Assembly: GCF_032854445.1 (NCBI RefSeq) | Contig: NC_088305.1 | Coordinates: 24,399,400-24,463,399, forward strand | DNA length: 64,000 bases | Origin: Liolophura sinensis | Lineage: Eukaryota; Mollusca; Polyplacophora; Chitonida; Chitonidae | Direction of reading: 5' to 3' | Shown here: positions 12,491-24,900 of the stretch, piece by piece | Numbering within the stretch: position 1 is the stretch's first letter | Layout: each line of letters starts with the position of its first letter | Notes under the pieces: model-generated | The model's database searches: none | Told to the model about the DNA's origin: nothing | What the model saw: the letters and a program-made list of their open reading frames with translations, nothing else | Position numbers and translations under genes: made by a program

Positions 12491-15400
12491 GGAATTCTTA
12501 ACTCAAAAGTTCAGGAAGTTTACGTCACTAAATCGAACGCATGTGGGAACTGCTGAAAAGAATGATTAACGTGTATCATATATATATGAAAGTTGAATTT
12601 AACTTTAACACAGGATTGTCCAAGGCATACACAACTGGCAGTAAGTCACTGATTTGATACAGTCAAACATAACAAAATTGTTACTAAGACACACGTGCTG
12701 GCTTTCACACCACTCGTCCAGATGAAGTCCGTGTACTAATAGTACTTGGTCGTTCAGGGTTCATTTCCTGCAACAGCGGACTGGACGTCGTACAGACGGG
12801 AGAATCTTCCCTTTCTCGTGTTTGGGCTGGAGTGGTATCTCTACACCTGGTCGATCTTCCTTTGAAGCTCTAACATCGCGACGGTTTCTTCTAAAACGTC
12901 TGCCATCTTCGGTTTTAACGCTGTAAGAACGTTTATCTACTTGTCGGCCAACAATTGCTTTCTGCCAGTTTGTTTTTGTTATAGGGCTTAAGTCTCACAA
13001 CATCTCCGAATTGCAAATCAGGTAGATCACGTGAAGAAAGATTGTAGTATCGAGCTTGTTTCAGCTTTCTACTGGCAAGTTTGTCGGCAACTCTGTCAAT
13101 AGTTTTCGGTTTGAGCAGTTCGCTGGTTGCGGGTAGAGGAGTCCTTGTTCTTCTTCCAAACAATCTCTGTACTGAAGAACTACCAATTCCTTCTGTTGGT
13201 GTGTTTCTCCATTCTAGCAAAGCAAGAAAAGGATCTGTTTTGGCATGTAGACATTTGGTCATGATCTGCTTGACGGTCTTTACGGCGCTTTCCGCTTTGG
13301 CGTTCGACTGTGGATAGCGTGGCGAAGAAGTAATATGTTCGAACTCAAACTTATCAGCAAACTTCTTAAACTCTAAAGAACTGAAGGGCGGTCCATTGTC
13401 TGATATGAGCTGAACAGAAATTCCATGACGTGCAAATTGTGATTTCATCATCTGTATCACTGTTGTAGCCGTCTTGGAATGTAGTCGATCAATTTCAAAG
13501 TAATCGGAGTAATAATTTGCCAATATCAGGTAATCCTTGCCGTCAAACTCAAATAAATCACAATCCAGTTTTCCCATGGGCAACTAGGAATCTCATGACT
13601 GATGAGAGTCTCTTTCTGCTGGTTTTGCTGGAGAGTGTTGCAGGTGTCACACCTACTAAGTAAATCGGTAATGTCCTTTACCATGTTCGGCCAGTACACT
13701 AACTCTCTGACATGGCGTATACATGACTGAAGACCAATGTGTGATGAATAAGTATGCGATAAGTATGCACGACTCAGTGCATCAGCAAGATACATTTCTG
13801 TACCTTTCTTGTAAGTCGCATCATAGTCAAACTTTTGCAGGCGCAACAGCATGTGCTGTAGTCTCTTTGGAGCACTATGTAGGCTTTCGCGAACAATCGA
13901 TTCCAGTGGTTTATGGTCCGATTCAATTCTCACTTTCCTTCCATAAACGTATCGTTCAAACCTTTCCATCCCAAAGACAATTGCGAGCATTTCTCGCTCA
14001 ATCTGTGCGTAATTCTTCTCTGCAGCCGACAAAGAACGAGAGGCATAGGCCACAGGTTGGTCATTTTGCATGAGACATGTTCCAAGTCCATCTTCGGACG
14101 CGTCCCAAGTACTGTGTCAGCTTTGTCGTCAAAATACCTCAAAACAGGAGGACTTGACAGGATGTCTTTTACTTCATGAAGACATTTTCTATGGATTTGT
14201 TCATCCCAGAAAAAGTGATTCTCATTCTTGAGAAGTTCTCGCAGAGGGGAAGTAACTGACGACAGCCTTGGGGCAAACTTCTGGAGGAAATTCACCATGC
14301 CTAACAGGCGGTACACCCCTTTCTTATCCGGCGCTGGGATATCGTTAATTGAAGTTACTTTAGAAGGATCCACTTTCAATCCAGATGAAGACAAGATGTG
14401 TCCAAGGTATGGTACCTCTCGGCACTTGAGCTGAAACTTATTCTGGTTCATTTTAATGTTCCTTTCACGACACCTATCGAGGAAAGAAATCACCTTTCTG
14501 TCGTGATCCACATCTGCCTCTTCATTTGTGTCTCCAACACCAAAAACTAGAACATCATCATGAACTACTTTCACACCATCTAGACCTTCCAGTGCCTCAT
14601 TAAGTCTACGCTGGAACTCTTCAGGCGCAGTAGAGATGCCAAACAGCATGCGAAGCCAACGGTATCGTCCCCAAGGAGTTTCAAAAGTCGTTAAGTAGCT
14701 GCTCTCTTCATCAAGTTGGACGTGCCAAAATCCATTCTTGACGTCCGCGTGGCTAAAACATTTAGCTTAGGCAAGAATACGTAGGAGGTCATCAGTAGTA
14801 GGGGTTGGGTAGTGCTTTCGTTTCAGAGCAGAGTTCAGACGTTTCGGATCGATACAAAGACGAACACGTCCATCCGGTTTGGAAACCACAACCATTGCTA
14901 ATATTCAGTCAGTTGGCACAGTAACTGGTGTAATTATACCTTTCTCGGTCAGAGTCTCTAACTCTTCTTTCAGTTTGGGCTGAAGAGCAACAGGAACTTT
15001 GCGACATGGCAACTTAACAGGTTGCACTTTCTCGTCAGCTTCAAGATGTAACAGACCTTCCAGATTTCCTTCTCCTTGGAAAACATCTCGACAGGAAGAC
15101 TTGATTTTATCCAAGGTCACCTCAGGCTGATTTCTTAGATTCACATCACTGCTCTTCTGATGAGCTAGCATCATAATGTTTTCGGTCTGTACCGTTATTA
15201 GATTCATTTGTTGAACCGCTCTGGCTCCTAGCAGAGGTCTGCAGTCACCTTTTACGATTACAATTTCAACGCTGTACTTCCGACCAGTCTTTGAGTTTTT
15301 CATGGAAATGCGGCGTTTTCCAACAGGCACAATCTCTGTCCCGTTGAACATTACAAGGGTTGCTGTGGATTTTTCCACTTTCTTCAGTTTTCTGTCATGA

Positions 15401-16695
15401 AAGATTTCAGTGTAAAGATTCTCGGGGAGAATGTTGACTGTAGCTCCATAGTCTAACTGGAAAATGACAGTTTTGCCATTCAAGACCATACGGGCAAAGA
15501 TACGCTTTGGAAATCCTTTTCCATCAGAACCTGTCTCTTTTCCGTTTGAGTTTAGTGATAACACATATTCTTCCTCAACATCAGACATGTCACACACTTC
15601 TCCATCCGTATCCAGTTGATGAACTTTATGCTGTTTCTGTTTGCCTTTGCTAGGACATTTAGATAAAAAGCGATTAGGCTTTTCACAGTGGGTACAAACT
15701 TTACCCCAGGCTGGGCACTTCTCCTTCACAAATGTATGTCGTTTGCCACAGAATTTACATTCCAGCTCTGTTTGGGTTTTCTGTTTCCCTTTGCGTTGCC
15801 TCTGGCTCTTCTGTTTGTGTTGGGTTTTGTGCTTATATTTATCCCGAACATGCTGAACTTCATCGACAGAGGTCATAGATTTCATCTGCTGGGAGGCAGA
15901 TTCATGTGCTCTGCATACATCAATGCAAGACTTCAAAGTTAGTCTCGCATCCTGCAACAACCTTTTCCGAGTATTGTTGTCACGAATTCCAACGACAGTT
16001 CTGTCCCTTATTAAGCTATCTTCTAGTTGTCCATAATTGCAGGTCTTTGCAAGCGTACGCAGAACAGCAACGTACGAGTCGACGGTCTCGGATGTCTCCT
16101 GGTCTTTGCGATTAAAGCAGTACCTCTCATAAGTTTCATTTGTTTCACCGACACAAAATGTTTCAAATGTTTGTTGCTCCGCCATTGTTTTCGATTAACA
16201 TTACCACAATTCGGCGTGTCTCAAACAGGGCTTCCGTAGAAATGGTATAATAGGCAGTAAACAGGAAATAAAACACAATATCTCAGTGTTTCATAAGAGT
16301 GCGCACATATTGTCTCATACGCGACATCGTAGAAATGCAACTACAACGCGAAGGCGAACTGTCCGAAACGGGCTACCATAGTTTTTTTTCAGCATCAGGG
16401 TTAACAGTCAATCAGCGTAAGTATTACCACAAATGTTCACAGAGTTCAATGGTATTTTCCCTCAGAATTATCCGCGTTTATAACTGTCACAGAGTTCATT
16501 CACAAAAAGTCACAGATTAGGCAAAACAGCGCGAATATTAGATCTGAAAGTCACTCACTGTCGGTAAACATCACTCCCGACGAGTCGTGCCACCTGTTCG
16601 ATCAGCACACATAGAAAAATCACAAATATCAGTCGATAAGATGTTTCCGATTCGCCGCACGGCTGGACGGGAACTCCATCCCAGTTCTGACACCA

Positions 16696-16871
16696 TGTTT
16701 CGTCCATTTTAGATCGCCCGGGAGTTGAATAATCGAACAAGAATGAACTTATGTTTGAGCGAAAGAAACAACCGTTTCTCAGAACCTCCAATCCAGGTCC
16801 TGCACTGTAGGACCAGGGGTGTATGTAAAACTTTACTTACTGGAAACGGACTTTAGACCAATTACGTCACA
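16696..16871 (-). repeat. right LTR of the Ty3/gypsy element (5' LTR)
   Basis: It begins TGTTTCGTCC immediately after the primer-binding site and ends ACGTCACA, where the minisatellite resumes. The length is about 176 bases. The outer end is inferred from TG...CA symmetry and array continuity. Confidence 0.7.
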
Positions 16872-17712
16872 CCCAGAGACGATGCCTCTTGTGGAAGTGG
16901 AAACACTTTGACTATGCGTCTTGTGGAAGCCGAAACATAATGGCTCATGCGTCTTGTGAAAGCGTGGAAACACTGTGACTTTTTGTGGAAGTGGAGACAT
17001 TTTAGCGATGCGCCTTGCGGAAGCGGTAGTACTATGGCACATGCGTCTTGTGGAGGTGGAAAGACTTTGACGATATGGGTCTTGTAAAAAAAGAAAAAAA
17101 CATCATGGCTCATGCGTCTTGCGGAAGCGTGGAAACATTGTGGCGATGCATCTTCGGGAAGCGGAAACTTTATGGTTCATGCACCTTGTGGAAGCGGAAA
17201 AACTTTGGCTCCTGCACCTTGTGCAAGAGAAAACATTATGGCTCATGCACCTTGTGGAAGTGGAAACACTATGGCTCATGCACCTTGTGGAAGTGGAAAC
17301 ACTATGGCTCATGCACATTGTGGAAGTGGAAACACTATGGCTCATGCAACTTGTGGAAGTGGAAACACTATGGCTCATGCACATTGTGGAAGTGGAAACA
17401 CTATGGCTCATGCACATTGTGGAAATGGAAGCATTGTGCTTCATGCACCTTGTGGAAGCGGAAACACTATGGCTTATGCACTTTGTGGAAGCGGAAACAC
17501 TATGGCTCATGCACTTTGTAGAAGCGGAAACACTACTGCCAATGCACCTTGTGGAAACGGAAACACTGTGGCTCATGCACTTTGTCAAAGCGGAAACACT
17601 ATGGCCAATGCACTTTGTGGAAGCGGAAACACTATGGCCAATGCACCTTGTGGAAGCGGAAACACTATGGCTCATGCACTTTGTGGAAGCGGAAACACTA
17701 TGGTCCAAGGGG
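16872..17712. repeat. 33-bp minisatellite, right part
   Basis: About 25 units. The core is 'cttgtggaagcggaaacact', followed by 'atggctcatgcac'. Homogeneity is high between 17,200 and 17,700. Since 33 is a multiple of 3, frames up to 238 codons stay open on both strands; these are not taken as genes. Confidence 0.95.
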
Positions 17713-17994
17713 CCGAAGCACTCCGATTCCTGCATGACCTGAAGCATTTAATCAAATGGCCTTGCATAAACATAAAAACCGTAAACATAGGACTGCAAAA
17801 ATTCTTGACCAGAATTAAATGCATTTAAATACTTAAATTCTTCCATGGACTTGATGAACCATGTTCTTAGTGCTCTCTTTCAATTCGTTGCTCTATGTTT
17901 ACCATGTCGGAAAGGCTCCGTGTGCGTTAGTACAAATTACCCAGTACGTAGCTAACAAATGCTCCTGTGTTGTCATCGACGCCTAACAGTGTCA

Positions 17995-18335
17995 GCATAG
18001 TTTGAAATCCCTAGCCTATAACTATGTCTATATATTTTGAAAACCCCAGCCTAAACCATGTCTATATAGTTTGAAAACCCCACCCTATCATGTCAATATA
18101 GCCTGAAAACCCTAGAACCATGTCTTATATAGTTTGAAAACCCCACCCTATAACTATATCTATATAATCTGAAAACTCCACCCTTTAACCATGTGAGTAT
18201 TGTTAAAAGACCATCCTATAACCATATCTGTATAGTCTGAAAGCCCTAAAGCCCTATAAAGCCTATCCACGTCTATATAGTCCGGAAACCCCACCCTATA
18301 AAGCCTAACAATGTCTGTGCAAGTAACTTCTTGTT
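17995..18335. repeat. degenerate ~40-bp tandem repeat, about 8 units
   Basis: Units run 'ccatgtctatatagtttgaa' then 'aaccccaccctataa', with many substitutions and indels. Confidence 0.8.
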
Positions 18336-19490
18336 ACATATACCTTTAACGTTGTAAAATTGTCATTCTTGGTACTGGCTGTACGCACAGCGTATTTAAG
18401 AGAATGCGCCCAGTATTGAAAGGCCAAGGTTCCTGTCTTACAAGAAATGTCTGGCGTAACTTCCATGGCAACATACATGCGATTATGTTAGTCAGTCGGG
18501 TGAGGTTTTCATCACGCGCTTGACGTAGCGCTGCGACAGCTTTGTAAGAAGGGTCCCTGGGCACGTTTTACAAAGATGTCGCGATGAAACGTCATGCACA
18601 TTTACCATGGTGACGATTCTCTTCAGTATGTTTTGTCATGGAGGTTACGTCAGGCGCAAATTACGACTATTTCGTACAACAGCTCCCTGATGGCAGTGAA
18701 TGTTCTGCCGCTACATCAGTCGCCATGTCTTCTCCAGGATGGCGTGCCTTTGAGGCATCACAATGTGTATACTAGCATTGGAACTGTGGCAGCATAGCTA
18801 TGTCTCGTCATACGGTCACTTATATGTCTTAAAGTATAACCAGAAACAGTTATATGTACAGCAATTACCGAGTTGAAACCAATATGCGATGACTTGCACA
18901 TATAGCCTACATGGACTGTACTATCCGTAACCTGCGGTGAACATGACCGTGGGCAACCCAGGGTTTAAAGTCCGGCTGTTTGTCGTATCCATACATATTC
19001 CACTAATACTTAACCCTTATTCTAGGCGCGAGACAAAGGGTGATATAACCGCATTAATCAAACATGAGCCCCACTCCCCGTAGCACATATTCCGATTTCT
19101 CTGTTCTTCTTCACCCTCAGGGCATAGGCCTAGTTATTCCTGTGACTAGCTAAGGCTCCACATCTTCCTAGTTGTCCACCCACGAATCGGCACATACATG
19201 TATCCACAAGGGGAGACGCCCACGCGACACGCCACGTCAAGAGTTTCATCTCCATTCTTAAAAACCTACTTGGGGAAATTTTCCCCAGATTTTCCAACGC
19301 GAGTTTGGACGTAAATGAAGAATCAAGGGCTTCTATAATCACTCAGACTGTAGACAACATAAGATTAGACTATTGTCCTCCGGGGGTTTGCCAATTACAC
19401 AACTTTTGCGTAGGACAACCAGTTTAAGGCGAGAAATTCTTTATTAAATTACTGTTTCATTGATTGCAAATATGTTCCATTTCTATGAAA
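18336..19490. other. unassigned DNA
   Basis: No exon, RNA gene or clear repeat copy recognised. The open frames are short and motif-free. Confidence 0.45.
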
Positions 19491-19499
19491 CATAAGCGA

Positions 19500-20080
19500 A
19501 ACTGTAAGGAAACAACCTACTGCACCTGCATGCGCGCCAGTTCTCATGAAGGAAGCCCTTAAACCTCACCACACATGCATGCCTGCATGTTCTCAAAAAG
19601 GAAACCCCATGCAGCTCTCTACGCACGTGAATGCGTGTCAATTCTAATGAAGAAAACCCATGCCTCACTACGCACATGCATCCATGCCAGTTCTCGCGAA
19701 GGAAAAACATGCACCTCACCACACATATGCATGCATACAAGGTCCCACGAAGGAAATCCTGTGCCACTCTATGCATATCCATGCATGCCAGCTCTCATGA
19801 AGGGACCCCTTGTACCCCACTATGCACCTGTATGCATGCCAGTTCTCATAAAGAAAAGCACTGCACTAAACACCTACAAGCATGTCAGTTCTCATGAAGG
19901 AAACCACTGCAACTCACTACAGATCTGTATGCATGTCAGTTCTCATGAAGAAACCAAAGGTATCTCACTACACACTTACAAGCATGTCAGCTCTCATGAA
20001 AACCATGGCACCTCACTACACACCTGCACGCATGCCAGTTCTCATGAAAATCACTGCACCTCACTACACACAGTGTTCGT
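19500..20080. repeat. ~43-45-bp minisatellite, about 13 units
   Basis: The unit contains 'catgccagttctcatgaag', then 'gaaaccactgcacctcacta', then a variable 'cacacctgcatg' block. The plus-strand open frame of 173 codons is a by-product. Confidence 0.88.
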
Positions 20081-20089
20081 GATATATGA

Positions 20090-21435
20090 CTCGTAGACAA
20101 TAGCTCAAAGGGTAATTAAATACCACCTGTTCTGCATAATTGTCATAAGTGTAAAGCTGTGTTAACTACATGTGCGTGCAAATCCGGACAGCATGTGGAG
20201 GCTGTTTTCTACACAGTACTGGTATTTATAATTCTTGAAAAAATTAGCTTGCCCTTTCATGACACTTGACATTTGCATGTAACAAACTGCATGGAATAAA
20301 TAACAATATGTAGACCACAAAGAAATGTGGAAATATAAAATATTAAAAACCACTATTTTGGGATTTAAAAATGGACGTATAATTATTTAAATTATATACA
20401 TGTACAGTAGAAAGCACACTTTCCTGAGTAAGATAACATGTAGCACCAAGCAGGTGGTAAACACATTTTTCAAATGTATAAACAGACGTTTTGTTAAAAT
20501 AAAATATAGCAAGCTATAGTATAGGTGCATGTACTGCAATCAACCAACTCGGGGAACTCAATAATCAACAAATGGTTCCGGAAATGGACAGCTCGCTGAG
20601 TGTCTAATTTCATGCAATTTATGGTCAGCGCGATTTAAACAACACATCTGTGCATCCACCATTGTGAATGTAGAATGCATCTTCCTTGTTCCCATGCAGC
20701 ATCTCCAGGGTGAAAAAATACCCCCAAAAAACAAGATGATATCAGCCCTATATACAGTTAAAATAAATAGTTACCCCGAGGTAAACTGACAAAAGTGAGA
20801 ATTTCACCTGTGACTTGTATGTGTGACCATTTACCTCCTGTGACAATGTTGTTGCTGCTGCTTTTGCAAAATGTTGCCATTTACCTGTTATTATTGTATC
20901 AAACTAAGTGGAAGATCTATGTCAAGTTACTGATGTAATTGCATTTTATACCCACCAGCATTGTGCTCCTTGCTATAAATGTTATCAAACGAAATACTTC
21001 ATGAAAATTAAATTTAAATTTAAAGATACGGTTTCATAAATTTATTGAAATGAAATAAACATTCATTTACATTTAAATAACTTCGATCATTATTTTTTCA
21101 AGATACAGATTATCCCAATGAGTATTAAACGAATACCAGGTTATTTTAGGGACGACAGCCGACATAACCCGTTCTTAAGCGGATGGAGTGTCTCCATGAT
21201 AGCAACAACAACACCCCACTTCATACACGTTACATTCACGCAATAACATTCAATAAGCTTCACAATAAAGTTTTGTCTATAGCTCTGAATGTCCATGTTG
21301 TGACACCTCTATTGTGTTCAACTGTTAATATTTCAGGATGCGAACAATATATCAAGTTAATAACGTTTCAAGGTTTCCCTTTTTGTAATCCGCCACAGTG
21401 ATGTTTTGCTTCATAAAGGCCACACATAATAATTA
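20090..21435. other. unassigned DNA downstream of HACL1
   Basis: No gene recognised on either strand. AT-rich, with several ORFs under 75 codons. Confidence 0.45.
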
Positions 21436-21439
21436 CTAG

Positions 21440-21445
21440 TTTATT
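21440..21445 (-). terminator. candidate polyadenylation signal AATAAA for HACL1
   Basis: Minus-strand AATAAA about 440 bases beyond the HACL1 stop codon, giving a 3' UTR of roughly 0.45 kb. Chosen by position only; other A/T-rich hexamers are near. Confidence 0.4.
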
Positions 21446-21886
21446 TCTCATGATCAACAAACTGAAACATTGAACAATCATTCTTTCCTGCCATGTACAC
21501 CCCATTTACATTAAATGGCTGCTGACTGACAATGGACATAAGGTTTCCTAAGAGGTACACCCCGCAACTGTGGTCACCCTTGAATAAATCTGCCATACCT
21601 AAAATTCAGCTTAATAGTCACAGTCTGGCCTATCTTTCACATTAGCCAATCAGAAAAGATTCTGAATCCCTTAAAGTTGTCTGGAATAATAATGGTCAAT
21701 GGGGGCCTTTGATACCCTTGTGCTGACTGGTTGATATCTCTTTCGGGATGATTTTATGGCCAACAATAATTTTATGAGATTTTCTCAATTTACCTTTTTC
21801 CCAACCAACGCGACATTAGCACAGCTGTACATCAAATGTAACTTTGAATTTCATTGGTCATAAAGCTCCAGTCTGTTTTTCGTTGT

Positions 21887-21919
21887 CTACAGCTTAGAAG
21901 TCGTCAACCAGGAAAACTC
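21887..21919 (-). CDS. HACL1: HACL1 exon 18 (last), PTS1
   Basis: After a minus-strand ..GGCAG acceptor, 33 bases encode [10 protein letters not shown] and a TAG stop. This matches the human end DFHWLTRSNM, with the peroxisomal signal in its canonical SKL form. Phase 0 agrees with exon 17. Confidence 0.93.
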   Translation of the reverse strand, partial: EFSWLTTSKL

Positions 21920-24900
21920 CTGCCAGAGAAAAACAATAAAAAAAAAACCTAGTATAAACTAGTCTGGTTACATTTAAAACAACACCGTTTTTACAGAAAC
22001 TGATTTTTTGGGCGGAAAAATAACAAAATCTACACTATTTCTTCTAATTTTTGGGACACCTGATCTGCTCATTTTAGCCAATATATATGTAATTGTAGCA
22101 GGAATACTGAGTTTCTTTTTTCTCAAATGGTTAGACCACCTACTGAACAACATACTCATATCTTTACTTTTCCAAACGGCTGTAATATTCTACTTTCAAC
22201 ACTACTTATACCCGTCCCAAAAATTTGAAGAATTACGGTATCTCCGGATTGTTATTTTTAATGTCTTGAATCCACTTACTAATAGAAGCGCAAAAAAAAT
22301 TTTTTTGATATATTCCTTTCGTTTAATTTGTCCTAAATGCATGCAACAACCATAAATGAATGATCGCAGAATGGTAAACCTACATAAATGAATATTAAAG
22401 TCAATCCAAAGTTTTTGAAAACATGAACTGTATTAAATATTTTAGCATTTTTCAAGTGACACATATTGATTGAGTCATCCACCTTATAAGGTCATTTACA
22501 AGTTATTAGTGAAGTTTGATTACCGTCTTATTAGAAAAAGCATTTTAAGGCCTATATGTGTTTCTGAAGGTGCATTTTTATGTAGCAATCTTCAGGTGGA
22601 ATACTGTACATGTAGTGTACGACCTTTTTGCTCACCTGTGTTTTGCGCTGAGCCAGCGGGTTAATGAGAATGTTGATCATAGAAGGATTGCTCCTGTCCG
22701 TGAAGGCTGCTGAGAGACTGTCTCTCAGCTGTGGGATAGTTGTCACCAGGTAGCCAGCTCCTCCAAAGGCTGCTAGCACCTTGTCGTAGCGGGCGTCAGG
22801 CAACAGGCAGTTAGGTGGTGAGCTATGAAGAGTCAGGACAAAATACAGGTGTTGGGGCCCTTTGTTCAACAGTGTGTAAGAACTTATGCCCCCTATTCAC
22901 TTTTGTTCAGATTAAAATTTGATTGCTTGTTTGTTTGACTGTTGTTTAACGTCACACTGAAGAAGTTTTCATGTACAAATTCCGTCACCAAGGTCAGATT
23001 GAACCCGCAACTGGCCAGACTGAAGAGGCCTTCACTTTCACTTAGAACGGGAATGGTATTAAGATTAAGTGAGGCTTAACTTGTAATAAACTTATGTTTG
23101 AAAAAGGTTTTTGCTCATGCTTAACTTGTAATAAATTTGATTTTGAACAACTTTTTGCTCAGGCATAACTTGTAATAAACTTGATTTTGAACAACATTTT
23201 TGCTCATGCTTAACCTGTAATAAACTTGATTTTGAACAACTTTTTTGCTCAGGCATAACTTGTAATAAACTTCATTTTGAACAACTTTTTTGCTCATGCT
23301 TAACCTGTAATAAACTTGATTTTGAACAAGTTTTTGCTCATGCTTAACTTGTAATAAACTTGATTTTGAACAACTTTTTGCTCAGGCTTAACTTGTAATA
23401 AAGTTAATTTTGAACAACTTTTTGGCTCAGGCTTAACCTGTAATAAACTTGATTTTGAACAACTTTTTGCTCAGGCTTAACTTGTAATAAAGTTAATTTT
23501 GAACAACTTTTTGGCTCAGGCTTAACCTGTAATAAACTTAACTTTGAACAACTTTTTTTACTCAGGTTTAACTTATAATAACCTTAACTTTGAACAACTT
23601 TTTTACTCATGCTTAACTTGTAATTATCTTAATTTTGAACAATTTTTTTGTTCAGGCTTAACTTGAAATAAACTTAATTTTTAACAACTTCTTTATTTGA
23701 TTGACATTTAATGTATTCCACGAAGAGTTTTTCACTTACATGACCTTCATTATGCAGATTTCTGAGTGGAAGAAAGATGCTGTACAGAGTCTCAATGACT
23801 TCAAACGCTTTATCAAATGTTATTTGGCGAGCAAAACCAAATGTAGTAGCACAAATCACCAGTTCATTTATTTGCTCTCTTCATGTTACAATTTTTAATA
23901 CTAAACATTTATTTATTAATCTGTTTATTTGATTGGTGTTAATATATGCTGTACTCAAGAATATTTCACAGCATTATGGTGGGAGGAAATGGGCTCTACC
24001 TACCCACGACCATCTACAGGTTTCTACCAGATCTTCCCACGTAAGACTTGAGAGAATACAAAACACGCTATCTGAGAGGTACACACATATAGTAAAGCCT
24101 TAGACTTCCTACTGTTTAGCACTCACAGTGATTAGGCCATAGACTTCCTACTGTTTAGCACTCACAGTGATTAGGCCATAGACTTCCTACTGTTTGGCAC
24201 TCACAGTGATTAGGCCATAGACTTCCCACTGTTTAGCACTCACAGTGATTAGGCCATAGACTTCCTACTGTTTAGCACTCACAGTGATTATCCCATAGCC
24301 TTCCTACTGTTTAGCACTCACAGTGATTAGGCCATAGACTTCCTACTGTTTGGCACTCACAGTGATTAGGCCATAGACTTCTTACTGTTTAGCACTCACA
24401 GTGATTAGGCCATAGACTTCCTACTGTTTAGCACTCACAGTGATTATCCCAATCTGCCACTGCATTGCAATCATATTGTGGCCACTAGTACATTTACCAA
24501 TTCACAAAACTCTAAAGGTTACATAGGTTCACTGGCCCCAAAGAAAGCTCCCAAAATATCAGGAAGCCTTTCCACTGTTCCAGAAAATGTTGCAAATTGG
24601 TAGTTCACAGGGAGTCACAAATTTCAATTGTTTTCTGAGAAATATTTTCCACTCTGCTTAAGGGCCTCAAAAAAGTGTTTTACATGTTTTTTTATTTTAT
24701 GTTTCTTCACCTTCACTAATATTTCTCAAATTACAAAATGTTCTCTAATTTTGAGAAAACAATTCTCAGAAACATTTCCCTGTGTTTCCAAACACACCTT
24801 GAAGTGTAACTTCAAGTGTATCCTGCCTTTACATTACCTGAGGGCAGGATCGGAATCTGCCGTCAAATTCTCCCATGTAGATTTGTCGACTCCGCTGAAC

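Larger units (their letters stand above)
12326..16871 (-). mobile_element. Ty3/gypsy LTR retrotransposon, broken fossil
   Basis: About 4.5 kb, reading right to left. Parts in order: right LTR; a primer-binding site next to it (TGGTGTCAGAACTGGGAT); gag with two CCHC zinc knuckles and the aspartic protease region (roughly 14.9-16.2 kb); reverse transcriptase and RNase H (roughly 13.6-14.9 kb); zinc-binding and core integrase (roughly 12.9-13.7 kb); left LTR. The gag N-terminal part looks short for the family. The reading frame is interrupted about three to five times, so the element is not intact. It sits inside a 33-bp minisatellite, flanked by cactg on the left and cccag on the right, plausibly a decayed 5-bp target duplication. 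Divergence between the LTRs suggests moderate age. Confidence 0.9.

Noticed and set aside
14228-14434. Plus-strand frames inside the Ty3/gypsy element
   Set aside because: They lie opposite the retroelement's coding strand and show no motif of their own.
17048-17828. Overlapping 157-238-codon frames with Cys/His/Gly-rich repeats
   Set aside because: Same artefact from a 33-bp minisatellite; all frames repeat an 11-residue pattern.
20640-20720. Candidate HACL1 last exon near 20.7 kb
   Set aside because: The minus-strand reading gave no match; the true end ([10 protein letters not shown]) was found at 21,887-21,919.
24085-24448. CRISPR-like look of the 39-bp repeat
   Set aside because: Units are directly adjacent without spacers, and the setting is an animal gene intron.
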